Of a stretch of DNA of 64,000 nucleotides, positions 52,975 to 61,015 are shown piece by piece. Position 1 is the first letter of the stretch, and the number at the start of each line of letters is the position of its first letter. The notes beneath the pieces were generated by a model that was given only the letters and a program-made list of their open reading frames with translations, was not told where the DNA came from and searched no databases. Source of the stretch: CAVYGN01 sp963796325 (lineage in GTDB: Bacteria; Spirochaetota; Brevinematia; Brevinematales; JAOACQ01); contig CAWCLF010000001.1 in NCBI GenBank assembly GCA_963796325.1, positions 2,046,001 to 2,110,000 of the forward strand, written 5' to 3'. Both the position numbers and the translations under genes were made by a program.

Positions 52975-54195
52975 TTAAATGTTTCTAAGGCTTTCGGCGG
53001 GCTGAAGTTTAACGGCTTTTCTTGCCGGATATAAACTCGCCAGGCAGCTAATCAATACCCCGGTAATGAATCCGGATATCATTGCAGGGAGATCCCATTC
53101 GGCTTTTACAATCCCCATAAGGTCGTAACCGAGGTTCCCTTTTGCGTTCGCTGTTGCGATTGTAAAATTGAATCCGTTTTGGACAAAATACAGATTTATG
53201 GCGCATCCTAATGCCAGTCCGATCGTACAGCCCAAAAACCCCATCCAGAAACCCTCCAGAACGAAGAGAAATTCGACCTCCCTGTCGGTCATTCCGAGAG
53301 CCTTTAGCATCCCTATCTCCTTCTTCTTTTCAAAAATTGAAAGGAGCATCGTATTGATAATGCCTACGACAGCAATCACCGCCAAAAAAAAGACGAAGAA
53401 ATATGCGCTGGTAGCATCTGCCTGTGCAAATTTCAAATAATACTCGCCGAGCTTACGCCATGTATAGATCTTTTCACCAGTAAAACTTTTTTCCAGGTCT
53501 TTACTATAAAAATCAGCCTTGCGGATATCCGGGGTTACAACGGCTATCTCCATAACACCGTCTATATTAAGAGCTTTTTTTGCGTCATCGATATCTATAT
53601 AAACCGTAGAATTGTTGACCTGGGGATCGGCAGCCTGCACAATTCCGGTTACCTGGAACCCTATGGAATCAATAGTCCCCTGGCCGTTGCGGAAAGTGAT
53701 ATATGCCTGGTCCCCCATGCCGATCTTCATATCGTCGGCAATCGATTTTCCTAATACGATGCCTCCGTTTGTCAAATTCCCTTCAATAAAGAAATTCGTT
53801 AGCGAAAATACGGACGGGTCTCTCTTCAGGTTTACTCCCACAACAACTACAGGAAGTGAATCGATGCCGTTATCCAGATCGGCGACAAAGGAAATCCTTT
53901 CAGTGTAAGACCTGACATATTTTTTACCTTCCAGGATCTTTTCAATTTCAATATAATTGGTTATAAAATTACTGATCGAGTAAGGTTTCGTTTCGTTAAA
54001 GTCCCCTCCCCGTATTTTGAGATGTGAAGTCTCGAAGCCTATTAAGTTTTCCTTTTGCTTGTCCTGAAACCCGCGTATAAGGCCTGAAAATGAGATAAAC
54101 ATGGCCATCCCGAAAGCGATCACGGAAACTGTCAATATTGTGCGCCTTTTCTGTCGAAGTATATTGATAAAAGCAAGTTTGATTATGTATAACAT
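52975..54195 (-). CDS. MacB/LolC-type ABC transporter permease (first of pair)
   Basis: A 406-residue paralogue of the next gene with the same topology: N-terminal span (FINILRQKRRTILTVSVIAFGMAMFISF), periplasmic MacB_PCD domain, three C-terminal spans with EIGMLKALGMTDREVEFLF and the terminal LASLYPARKAVKLQPAESLRNI. Two such permeases plus an ATPase normally form one complex. Its promoter at 54237-54265 is a perfect sigma-70 consensus overlapped by a 19-bp palindrome, so the operon is probably tightly controlled by its TetR gene. Confidence 0.9.
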   Translation of the reverse strand: MLYIIKLAFINILRQKRRTILTVSVIAFGMAMFISFSGLIRGFQDKQKENLIGFETSHLKIRGGDFNETKPYSISNFITNYIEIEKILEGKKYVRSYTERISFVADLDNGIDSLPVVVVGVNLKRDPSVFSLTNFFIEGNLTNGGIVLGKSIADDMKIGMGDQAYITFRNGQGTIDSIGFQVTGIVQAADPQVNNSTVYIDIDDAKKALNIDGVMEIAVVTPDIRKADFYSKDLEKSFTGEKIYTWRKLGEYYLKFAQADATSAYFFVFFLAVIAVVGIINTMLLSIFEKKKEIGMLKALGMTDREVEFLFVLEGFWMGFLGCTIGLALGCAINLYFVQNGFNFTIATANAKGNLGYDLMGIVKAEWDLPAMISGFITGVLISCLASLYPARKAVKLQPAESLRNI

Positions 54196-54218
54196 ACTGC
54201 AATCCCGAAGATCCCATT

Positions 54219-54237
54219 TTAATACAATATGTATTAA
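54219..54237. promoter_or_regulatory. Palindromic operator of the permease/TetR operon
   Basis: TTAATACAATATGTATTAA has perfect 7-bp arms with a 5-nt centre. It covers the RNA start region and touches the -10 box of the leftward promoter, the usual position for TetR repression. Confidence 0.7.
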
Positions 54238-54265
54238 TTATAAACATTTATTCAAATGCTGTCAA
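54237..54265 (-). promoter_or_regulatory. Consensus promoter of the permease/TetR/ClC operon
   Basis: On the minus strand TTGACA (54260-54265), a 17-nt spacer and TATAAT (54237-54242), both perfect. Confidence 0.8.
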
Positions 54266-54678
54266 AAATATAGTGCCGACCTAAAATTTACCCGTACAAT
54301 AAGCGATAAGCTCCCAGAAATAATGGTCAACTGGAAAATTTGAAAGAGAATATATCCCCATTGAAGTGTCAACCAGGGGAACATTATTGATAAAAGCTGA
54401 AAGAAAACCGATTATTGCAGCCAGCATCGTAGCCGGTATAAAAGTTTGACCGGTCCGTCCCTGTCAAAGGTCCCACCCCGTATAGAATATTCTTGCGGGC
54501 ACAAGTACTGGCCATCGAACCTGCCCCTGAACCTTAGGCTCAAGACAAGCCTTGAACTTCGCTCAAGATAAGTGCTCATTACTAGAGATTCAGAAGAGGA
54601 AAGATTTACAGCCAAGTTTGTCCTGTATCTCCCTGATATTGTCCCTGAGAGGATTGATTTTTAAGTTATTTCTGGCAT

Positions 54679-54707
54679 TTGACAATAACTATGTTTTCTT
54701 CTATAAT
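54679..54707 (+). promoter_or_regulatory. Consensus promoter of the mrp cluster
   Basis: TTGACA at 54679-54684, a 17-nt spacer and TATAAT at 54702-54707, both perfect, 32 bp before the mrp start. Confidence 0.8.
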
Positions 54708-54739
54708 TAGCGTATGCTATTTAAAGGAGAAATAAATTC

Positions 54740-55495
54740 ATGGAAAATACCAGCCGGATTAAAAGAATTTTCGGGGTGATGAGCGGGAAAGGCGGGGTCG
54801 GTAAATCCACCGTTACTTTTCTTGCGGCAAACGCGCTGGTTCTGAAAGGCTATAAAGTCGGCGTACTGGATGCGGACATCACAGGCCCGAGCATTCCCCG
54901 GTTATTCCAGCTAAAGCGCGGCAGAATTCTCTCCGACGGCGCCAAACTTCTACCTTTTCAAACAGATCAGGGAATATCGGTTGTTTTGATGAACCTGCTG
55001 CTGGAAAATGAAAACAATCCGGTTGTCTGGCGGGGGCCGCTTCTCATAAAAGCCATCGAGCAGTTCTGGACGGATGTGGAATGGGGCGAACTGGACTATC
55101 TGGCTGTGGATATGCCCCCCGGCACGGCCGATGTGGCGCTGACAGTCATGCAGAAAATCCCTCTGAACGGGCTTCTGGTAGTGACCACCCCTCAGGATAT
55201 GGTTTCCATGATCGTGAATAAATCCATCCAGATGGCGGATATGCTGAATATCCAGGTTCTGGGCGTCATTGAAAATATGAGCGCCATTGTCTGCCCGGAA
55301 TGCGGTAAAAGTTTTTCATTCTTTCCTGAACCGGAAGAATCAATTCTGAAAGAGAATATTTTAATGCGCATCCCGATGACCAGGGAAATATCGGCCATAC
55401 CTTCGCAGGGGCTTAATTTGACGAGTGAAATAACGCTCGGGTTACTTGAAGAATTATCTGAAAAGATCGAAAAATCTCTGGATCACGAAATATAA
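54740..55495 (+). CDS. Mrp/NBP35-family Fe-S carrier ATPase
   Basis: A 251-residue P-loop protein of the MinD/Mrp group, which carries or assembles iron-sulfur clusters. The deviant Walker A is SGKGGVGKST at about residues 15-24. The Walker B/switch region reads DYLAVDMPPGTADVALT. The cluster cysteines lie in VCPECGK at about 188-194. The gene heads a rightward run with DUF134, a NifX-like protein and an MBL protein, a gene set often found together in anaerobes. AAAGGAG lies 10 nt upstream. Confidence 0.92.
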   Translation: MENTSRIKRIFGVMSGKGGVGKSTVTFLAANALVLKGYKVGVLDADITGPSIPRLFQLKRGRILSDGAKLLPFQTDQGISVVLMNLLLENENNPVVWRGPLLIKAIEQFWTDVEWGELDYLAVDMPPGTADVALTVMQKIPLNGLLVVTTPQDMVSMIVNKSIQMADMLNIQVLGVIENMSAIVCPECGKSFSFFPEPEESILKENILMRIPMTREISAIPSQGLNLTSEITLGLLEELSEKIEKSLDHEI

Positions 55496-55696
55496 ACCGT
55501 GGAGGAAAGAAGATGTTTTTTTAAATCAGGAACTATTAGTAAAAAGCTTTGAAATAAATCTTTACCGGCTTCAGAATAGGATGTAAGAAAATGGGATTAA
55601 AAAAGACCTGGATTGATATGAAATTTTTATAAAGTAATTTTTAATGATCATTTAAAATAATGTCTGGTTACATAAAATAATAAAAATGAGGTTTAT
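55496..55696. other. Gap between mrp and the DUF134 gene
   Basis: About 200 bp of AT-rich sequence with no supported gene. A GGAGGA site precedes a three-codon frame ending at once, which I do not regard as a gene. Confidence 0.4.
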
Positions 55697-56161
55697 ATGC
55701 CGCGGCCGCATAAATGCAGAAATGTTGATTTTAGTCCCGATACCCTGTTTTTCAAACCCGCCGGAATTCCGGTATCTAATCTTGAAATAGTCGCATTGAC
55801 CCTGGATGAACTGGAAGCCCTTCGCCTGGCTGACCTGGAAGGCCTGTACCAGGAAGAAGCCGCTCAAAAAATGAATATTTCCCGGCAGACCTTCGGTAAT
55901 ATTATCGAATCGGCAAGAAAAAAGGTCGCGGACGCTCTCATTAATGGCAAAGCAGTTAAAATCGAAGGGGGGCATGTCAATATGTCGGAAAGAAAATTTG
56001 TTTGTAATGACTGCAGGCATGTATGGCCTTTACCTTTCGGCACAGGACATCCTGTAAATTGCCCTCAATGCCAAAGTGTAAATATTCACCGGCATCCGGA
56101 TGACAGGCGATTCTCACAAGGCAGGGGATGCGGGCATCGGCATATGGGAAAATCCGAATAA
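55697..56161 (+). CDS. DUF134 helix-turn-helix protein with C-terminal zinc-ribbon-like part
   Basis: A 154-residue protein. Residues 1-95 are the DUF134 domain, a sigma-70 region-4-like helix-turn-helix (ALTLDELEALRLADLEGLYQEEAAQKMNISRQTFGNIIESARKKVADAL). The second half is cysteine- and histidine-rich (FVCNDCRHVWPLPFGTGHPVNCPQCQSVN) and may bind zinc. DUF134 genes commonly neighbour Mrp and NifX-like genes in anaerobes, where they are thought to be regulators. A start-proximal MPRP motif is typical. Confidence 0.88.
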   Translation: MPRPHKCRNVDFSPDTLFFKPAGIPVSNLEIVALTLDELEALRLADLEGLYQEEAAQKMNISRQTFGNIIESARKKVADALINGKAVKIEGGHVNMSERKFVCNDCRHVWPLPFGTGHPVNCPQCQSVNIHRHPDDRRFSQGRGCGHRHMGKSE

Positions 56162-56232
56162 CAGGGATGCAGATATAATTCTATTCGGAGAAATTTTATA
56201 TATATAAAATTTTCCGGGGAGGCATAATACTT

Positions 56233-56583
56233 ATGATTGAAAAAACAAAAAAGTTTGACATTATACATGATGAAACGACAAAAAGCTTTTATTGCGACCT
56301 TGATGGGTATCGCTGCGAAGCGGTTTATGAATTTATCAATTCCTCGACCGTTGATTTATTCCAGACCTATGTCCACCCGGACCTGCGCGGGCAGGGGATC
56401 GCCGAAGCGTTATTGACCGGATTTTCCGATTTCGCGCGTGAAAAAGGGCTGAAGGTCAATCCGTCCTGTTCTTACGCCGTTACTTTTTACCAGCGTCATA
56501 AGGAATATTCCGGAGTTCTTGCAAAAGGTACGGATTTAAAGGATGACGGTTGCTGCCGGCTGCCGGAAAAACCGTCTAAATAG
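56233..56583 (+). CDS. GNAT-fold acetyltransferase, YjdJ type
   Basis: A short 116-residue GNAT protein. The core reads TVDLFQTYVHPDLRGQGIAEALLTGFSDFAREKGLKVNPSCSYAVTFYQRHKEY, with the acetyl-CoA loop at RGQGIA. This is the small N-acetyltransferase subfamily of unknown substrate. GGGGAGG lies upstream. It is followed after 8 bp by a J-domain gene. Confidence 0.85.
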   Translation: MIEKTKKFDIIHDETTKSFYCDLDGYRCEAVYEFINSSTVDLFQTYVHPDLRGQGIAEALLTGFSDFAREKGLKVNPSCSYAVTFYQRHKEYSGVLAKGTDLKDDGCCRLPEKPSK

Positions 56584-56591
56584 GAACTTGT

Positions 56592-56909
56592 ATGGGATTA
56601 TATGAAGAAATAACAAAGGCCAGGCTGATTCTGGACATTCCGGAACAGGCGAGAATCAGCGTCGTAACCCAAAAATATAAAGACCTGCTTAAAAAATGGC
56701 ATCCGGACAGGTGCAGAGAAGATAAAATATTATGCGAAGAAAAAACAAGAGATATATTATTCGCCGGTAAATTACTGATAAATTACTGCAATGAATATCC
56801 TGTTTCTTTCTCTAAAAATGATGTTGAAAAGCAAATTTCACAGGAAGAGTTCTGGAATAAAAAATTTGGAAACGACCCGTTTTGGGGGAATCCGAATGCC
56901 GGGCGTTGA
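56592..56909 (+). CDS. J-domain protein
   Basis: A 105-residue protein with an N-terminal J-domain at about residues 1-60; the HPD motif is in LLKKWHPDRC at about 31-40. J-domains stimulate DnaK/Hsp70. The remaining 45 residues lack the Gly/Phe and zinc regions of DnaJ. Its 3' end overlaps the start of the methyltransferase gene by 14 bp, so the two are probably translated together. Confidence 0.82.
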   Translation: MGLYEEITKARLILDIPEQARISVVTQKYKDLLKKWHPDRCREDKILCEEKTRDILFAGKLLINYCNEYPVSFSKNDVEKQISQEEFWNKKFGNDPFWGNPNAGR

Positions 56910-57519
56910 AATTTTTAATCAATACCCGGATGATTATGAGAAATGGTTTGAAAGGAATGAAGCTGTTTTCCTTTCAGAGCTGGGGCTGATTAAAAGCTTT
57001 ATTCCCGAGGGGTTAAACGGGATTGAAATCGGCAGCGGCAGCGGCCGGTTCGCACTGCCTCTTGGAATTAAAATGGGAATAGAACCTTCCGAAGAAATGG
57101 TGAAACTTTCTCTAAAAAAGGGCCTGAAGGTCATCCGGGCTTACGCTGAAAACATCCCTCTGCCGGATAATGCATTTGATTTCGCGTCGCTGATTACAAC
57201 CATTTGCTTTTTAGACGACCCGGCGCACGCATTAAAGGAAGCTTGCAGGATAATCAAACCCGGCGGTTTTATCCTGATCGGTTTTGTTCCCCTGGAAAGT
57301 AAGATAGGCCGCTTTTATTTTGAGAATAAAGATAAAAGCAGATTTTATAAACATGCGAAATTTTACAAAGTAAAAGAAGTCATTGAGCTGTTGAAATCCA
57401 CCGGCTTTAAAGGGCTGGAATCAAGACAAACGCTGTTTGAATTAGAAAATAAACAGCAGCCCTTTAAAAGAGGGCATAACAAGGGCGGATTTGTCGCATT
57501 AAAAAGTTATAAAAAATAA
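56896..57519 (+). CDS. Class I SAM-dependent methyltransferase
   Basis: A 207-residue methyltransferase. Motif I is GIEIGSGSGRFALPL at about residues 37-51. The later AENIPLPDNAFDFASLITTICFLDDPAHALKEACRIIKPGGFILIGFV is the classic motif II/III block of the UbiE-like group. The substrate is unknown. ATG 56896 follows GGGGGAA and gives the family N-terminus; the longer frame from 56791 is not needed. It starts inside the J-domain gene. Confidence 0.88.
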   Translation: MPGVEIFNQYPDDYEKWFERNEAVFLSELGLIKSFIPEGLNGIEIGSGSGRFALPLGIKMGIEPSEEMVKLSLKKGLKVIRAYAENIPLPDNAFDFASLITTICFLDDPAHALKEACRIIKPGGFILIGFVPLESKIGRFYFENKDKSRFYKHAKFYKVKEVIELLKSTGFKGLESRQTLFELENKQQPFKRGHNKGGFVALKSYKK

Positions 57520-57544
57520 TAGTTTTCTATTGGAGGAATATATT

Positions 57545-57913
57545 ATGAAAGTCGCAATCCCTACGGAAAACATGAATGGATTGAAATCCATTGTTTACGG
57601 CCATTTCGGCAGCGCTCCCTATTATGCCGTTTTTGAAGCGGAAACCGGCGCTTTGAGATTTATTGACAACGGCAATAAAGAACATGAGCATGGCCAGTGC
57701 CAGCCGGCTGACGGATTAATTGAAAATCAAGTCGAAGCTGTTGTCTGCGGCAGCATGGGTATCCGCGCCGTTGAAAAACTGAACGCCCTCGGAATGAAAG
57801 TTTATTATGCCGAAAACGCGCTATCCGTCGATGAGATAATTATGAAATACAAAAAGAATGAACTCGATGAATTATCGGCGGAAAACGCCTGCCGGCATAG
57901 CCATTGCAATTAA
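57545..57913 (+). CDS. NifX/NafY-like Fe-Mo-cofactor-family protein
   Basis: A 122-residue protein of the dinitrogenase-cofactor-binding family (NifX, NifB C-terminus, orange protein). The family pattern is VAIPTENMNGLKSIVYGHFGSAPYYAVFE, then EHGQCQPADGLIENQVEAVVCGSMGIRAVEKLNALGMKVYYA. The His/Cys-rich C-terminus (ACRHSHCN) adds possible metal ligands. Proteins of this type bind Mo-Fe-S clusters. In Desulfovibrio similar genes stand next to Mrp-type ATPases. GGAGGA lies 7 nt before ATG 57545. Confidence 0.88.
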   Translation: MKVAIPTENMNGLKSIVYGHFGSAPYYAVFEAETGALRFIDNGNKEHEHGQCQPADGLIENQVEAVVCGSMGIRAVEKLNALGMKVYYAENALSVDEIIMKYKKNELDELSAENACRHSHCN

Positions 57914-57961
57914 GTCAAGGTTAAGGATCACGGGGAAAATCCGGGCACCGGAGGAGGTTCC

Positions 57962-58762
57962 TTGAAGATCACCACTTTAATAGAAAATACTGTTTTCAGT
58001 AAAAATTTGATTGCAGAACATGGATTATCACTTTTGATAGAATCGGATGGTAAAAAAATTCTTTTCGATACCGGGCAGGGCGGATATTTAATAAAAAACG
58101 CGCAAAATCTCGGCATTGACCTATCACAGGTTGAATCGGTCATTATAAGCCATGGACACTATGACCACGCCGGGGGGCTTGAAACATTCTGCCGGATAAA
58201 CCGGAAGGCGCCACTTTATATCAAAGAAGGCTTTTTTGTCCCGAAATATAAAAATAAAGAAGAATTCATCGGTATAAAAAATGATATGGCGCTATTCGGC
58301 CATAGAACCAGATTCGTAAAAGATAATACCGAAATAGGCCCGGGTATTTTCGTTATTCCAAAAATTGATATAAAAAACGCCTGGGACACTCATTTTACAA
58401 ATATGTTCATCAAAGACAGCAATGGTTTTCTTGAAGATACTTTTACGGATGAATTGTTCATCGTGATCATCAGCGACAATAAAATGAATATCATCAGCGG
58501 AAGTTCCCACAGGGGAATTTCAAATATTATTTTATCTGCTATGGCTGTTTTTCAAATCCCAATAAACCTTGTTCTCGGCGGATTTCATACAAAAGACGCG
58601 GATAATAATCTAACCATTGGTTTAATAAGCGAATTACTAAAATACAATATAGATAAAATCGGCGTCTGTCACTGCACGGGTATAGAAAAATATGCAATTA
58701 TGAAGGAGTCCTTAAAAAGTAAAGTGTTTTATAATTTTACCGGGAATATGTTTGAAATTTAA
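57962..58762 (+). CDS. MBL-fold hydrolase of the dihydropterin-aminobenzene-phosphate synthase type
   Basis: A 266-residue metallo-beta-lactamase-fold protein. The pattern KITTLIENTVFSKNLIAEHGLSLLIE, then ILFDTGQGGYLIKNAQNLGI and VIISHGHYDHAGGLE, belongs to the group annotated as 7,8-dihydropterin-6-yl-methyl-4-(beta-D-ribofuranosyl)aminobenzene 5'-phosphate synthase. The true role in bacteria is uncertain. The metal motif HGHYDH is intact. The start is TTG with GGAGGAGG about 6 nt upstream. It ends the Mrp-type cluster; an IS1380-family element follows 75 bp on. Confidence 0.85.
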   Translation: MKITTLIENTVFSKNLIAEHGLSLLIESDGKKILFDTGQGGYLIKNAQNLGIDLSQVESVIISHGHYDHAGGLETFCRINRKAPLYIKEGFFVPKYKNKEEFIGIKNDMALFGHRTRFVKDNTEIGPGIFVIPKIDIKNAWDTHFTNMFIKDSNGFLEDTFTDELFIVIISDNKMNIISGSSHRGISNIILSAMAVFQIPINLVLGGFHTKDADNNLTIGLISELLKYNIDKIGVCHCTGIEKYAIMKESLKSKVFYNFTGNMFEI

Positions 58763-58842
58763 AATTCAGACAATCCGGCTACTCCTTCAAGGTAAAAATA
58801 TAGTAACCAGGACATATCTTTTTGTCAAAAGCCTTATTTTAA

Positions 58843-60490
58843 CCGGGATTTCCCAGATGAAATCTTGAAGAATGCCTAAAACCATGCTATAACTAACGTG
58901 TAGAGAAAGAGATAGAGCGCAATGGGCAGCAAAAAAAGGGAGAATACGATGGGTGAAAGAAGAAAATCGGCATTTTGCCTGAATTTTGATAATAATATAC
59001 GTCTCGAATTTCATGGAACATCTATTACTTCCGATGCAGGCTTACTTGCATACCGTGAACTTGACCATGCTTTAGGACTCACAGAAAGTGCGAATCACTA
59101 TCTTTCTGATAGCCGCCCCGGTAAAAACAAGAGACATTCCCTTGCCGCTCAACTGCGGCAATCTGTTTTCTCAAGGATTGCGGGATATGAAGATACAAAC
59201 GATGCCGACAGGTTGAGTATTGATCCGGTAATGCGAAGAATTGTCGGCGGTCGTGCCCTGGGATATACAGCCGCTTCAACGAGTCAGATGAGCAGGTTCG
59301 AGACTGAGGTTCTTTCATCAGACAATAATTTAAAAGTGTTGATGCAATTACCGGGAAAGTGGATTGACCGGATCAGAAGCGCAGAATATCTTAAGCGGAT
59401 AGTGCTTGACATGGACAGTTCGGTCAGTGAAACCTATGGGAATCAGGAAGGCTCCGCTTACAACGGTCATTTCGGATGTACCTGTTATCACCCGCTGTTT
59501 TGTTTTAACCAGTCAGGAGACCTTGAATCTGCGATGCTTCGTGAGGGTAATGTCCATAGCGCCAATGGATGGAAAACAATGCTTAAACCTATTGTTGAAA
59601 AATATAGAGATCAGAATCTGGACTGCTATTTCAGGGGAGATGCCGCTTTCGCAAATCCGGACATTTACGAATACCTTGAATCAGAAAACTTCCTTTACAC
59701 GATCAGGCTTCCTGCTAATGATATTCTTCAAAAGAATATCGCACATCTTCTGAAACGCCCGATCGGAAGGCCGTCCTTCGCCCCCGTTGTCCTGTACCAC
59801 GATTTCTTCTATCGGGCAGTAAGCTGGGACAAGGGACGCCGTGTAATAGCGAAGGTTGAGTGGCATCGTGGGGAACTGTTTCCTCGTGTCGGATTCATCA
59901 TAACAAACCTCCGATGGCAGCCGAAGAAGGTCGTCAGGTTCTATAACATGAGAGGAACGGCGGAGCAGTGGATCAAGGAAGGAAAATACGCTATCAAGTG
60001 GACAAGACTGTCATGCCACGACTTTACAGATAACCAGGTGAGATTGCAGTTATTCGCTCTTGCTTACAATCTGGGAAACTTCCTTCGACGGGTTGCACTG
60101 CCTCGGTCTATCCGGCATTGGTCGATGACGACCCTCCGGGATAAGCTTATCAAGATCGGGGCGAAGGTTATAAGCCATGCCCGGTACACGATATTTCAGA
60201 TGGCTGAAGTTGCTGTCCCAAAGGAAATATTTGAAGCGGTACTCGAAAGGATAGAACGGTTCCGGTCTTTGGCCTTGGAATCATTATAAGGATTGATGCA
60301 ATGAAAATAATAAAGGGGTTCCTGTTGTCGAATTTTAAGAAAGGGTTGAATTCTACCGCTTTCATGCCGTCTTGGACTGGAAAGAGAGGAATTTTATGTT
60401 GACATGCCCTGATAAGGTTGATAAAATATTGACAGAATGCATTGGGATCCGGATTTTTGGAGTTTCAATATGCTAAATGGGAAATCCCGA
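58843..60490 (+). mobile_element. IS1380-family insertion sequence
   Basis: A 1,648-bp element bounded by 13-bp inverted repeats (CCGGGATTTCCCA left, one mismatch right). It is flanked by a perfect 5-bp direct duplication, TTTAA, at 58838-58842 and 60491-60495. One gene fills most of it. Size and ends fit IS1380. The intact duplication indicates a fairly recent insertion. Confidence 0.9.
58949..60289 (+). CDS. IS1380-family DDE transposase
   Basis: A 446-residue transposase. The start region FDNNIRLEFHGTSITSDAGLLAYRELDHALGL is the IS1380 hallmark. The DDE core follows: first Asp in IVLDMDSSVSETYG, second in YFRGDAAFANPDIY, and Glu in the NMRGTAEQWIKEGKYAIKWTRLSCHDFTDNQVRLQLFALAYNLGNFLRR block. 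Length is normal and no stop interrupts it, so it may be active. ATG 58949 follows GGGAG by 7 nt; the frame continues 9 codons upstream. Confidence 0.92.
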   Translation: MGERRKSAFCLNFDNNIRLEFHGTSITSDAGLLAYRELDHALGLTESANHYLSDSRPGKNKRHSLAAQLRQSVFSRIAGYEDTNDADRLSIDPVMRRIVGGRALGYTAASTSQMSRFETEVLSSDNNLKVLMQLPGKWIDRIRSAEYLKRIVLDMDSSVSETYGNQEGSAYNGHFGCTCYHPLFCFNQSGDLESAMLREGNVHSANGWKTMLKPIVEKYRDQNLDCYFRGDAAFANPDIYEYLESENFLYTIRLPANDILQKNIAHLLKRPIGRPSFAPVVLYHDFFYRAVSWDKGRRVIAKVEWHRGELFPRVGFIITNLRWQPKKVVRFYNMRGTAEQWIKEGKYAIKWTRLSCHDFTDNQVRLQLFALAYNLGNFLRRVALPRSIRHWSMTTLRDKLIKIGAKVISHARYTIFQMAEVAVPKEIFEAVLERIERFRSLALESL

Positions 60491-60708
60491 TTTAATATTA
60501 ATCTATCCTAAATTGAATAGAACAGGTTTTGATTTCTGAAACCATTGTTCTATCCGAACGTTTGCCCCCTTTTCGGATGCAGGATTTATAAAACTATTCA
60601 CAATTCGGGCATGCCTTCCAGGAAAATGATGGAAGAGTCAATTACTGAAACCCTTGAAAAGAATTAGAAAACAAAATGAATCCCGGCAAACATTACCGCT
60701 TTTCCCTG

Positions 60709-60737
60709 TTGACGGACAAATCGCGAATGTTTAACAT
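60709..60737 (+). promoter_or_regulatory. Candidate promoter of the copper operon
   Basis: TTGACG (60709-60714), a 17-nt spacer and TAACAT (60732-60737). The -10 is weak, as expected for a promoter that needs or is blocked by a metal regulator. Confidence 0.45.
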
Positions 60738-60752
60738 TGTTATATATAACAA
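60737..60752. promoter_or_regulatory. Perfect 16-bp palindrome before the YHS/copA genes
   Basis: TTGTTATATATAACAA lies directly after the candidate -10 box and overlaps the start of the ribosome site. It is a probable operator; no copper regulator gene is in the window. Confidence 0.6.
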
Positions 60753-60765
60753 AGGAGACAACTAT

Positions 60766-60939
60766 ATGAAAGAGATAGATCCGGTTTGCGGAATGGAAGT
60801 GGATACAGGCAGCGGCCTGCGGACCGATGTTCGCGGAAACATCTACTATTTCTGCTCTGCGAGTGATAGGGACACTTTTCTGAAAAATCCGGAAAAGTAT
60901 ATAAAAAAGGAAGCTCGGAGCAGTCATTCGCATGCCTGA
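60766..60939 (+). CDS. Small YHS-domain metal-binding protein
   Basis: A 57-residue protein. The YHS pattern is DPVCGMEVDTGSGLRTDVRGNIYYFCSASDRDTFLKNPEKY, with metal-binding Cys at CGM and FC. YHS proteins accompany copper P-type ATPases and probably handle copper ions. AAAGGAG lies 8 nt before ATG 60766; the open frame upstream is an artefact. copA follows 76 bp on, in the same orientation. Confidence 0.88.
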   Translation: MKEIDPVCGMEVDTGSGLRTDVRGNIYYFCSASDRDTFLKNPEKYIKKEARSSHSHA

Positions 60940-61015
60940 TACCGAAATACGGCTCGTCATCAAACCTTGAAAAATGCGGAAGAAATGAAAATTATTAATT
61001 TAAAGCGGGGGGTGT

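Larger units (their letters stand above)
54196..54739. other. Intergenic region without a recognised gene
   Basis: No gene supported. It contains the operator and promoter of the permease operon at its left end and a perfect promoter for mrp at its right end. Between them are AT-rich sequence and a GC-rich patch near 54480-54580 with short repeats (CGGGCACAAGT, TCAAGACAAGCC) that also occur near the Tn3-type element. One short open stretch around 54300-54470 looks like decayed coding sequence but matches nothing I know. Confidence 0.5.
60290..60765. other. Right end of IS1380 element and leader of the copper operon
   Basis: The first 200 bp are non-coding IS sequence ending at 60490. From 60496 to 60700 no feature is recognised. 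The last 60 bp hold a candidate promoter, a perfect palindrome and the ribosome site of the YHS gene. Confidence 0.6.

Noticed and set aside
54300..54620. Small frames between the permease operon and mrp
   Set aside because: They are short, broken by stops, lack ribosome sites and match no known family.
55510..55525. GGAGGA followed by ATG in the gap after mrp
   Set aside because: The frame ends after three codons.
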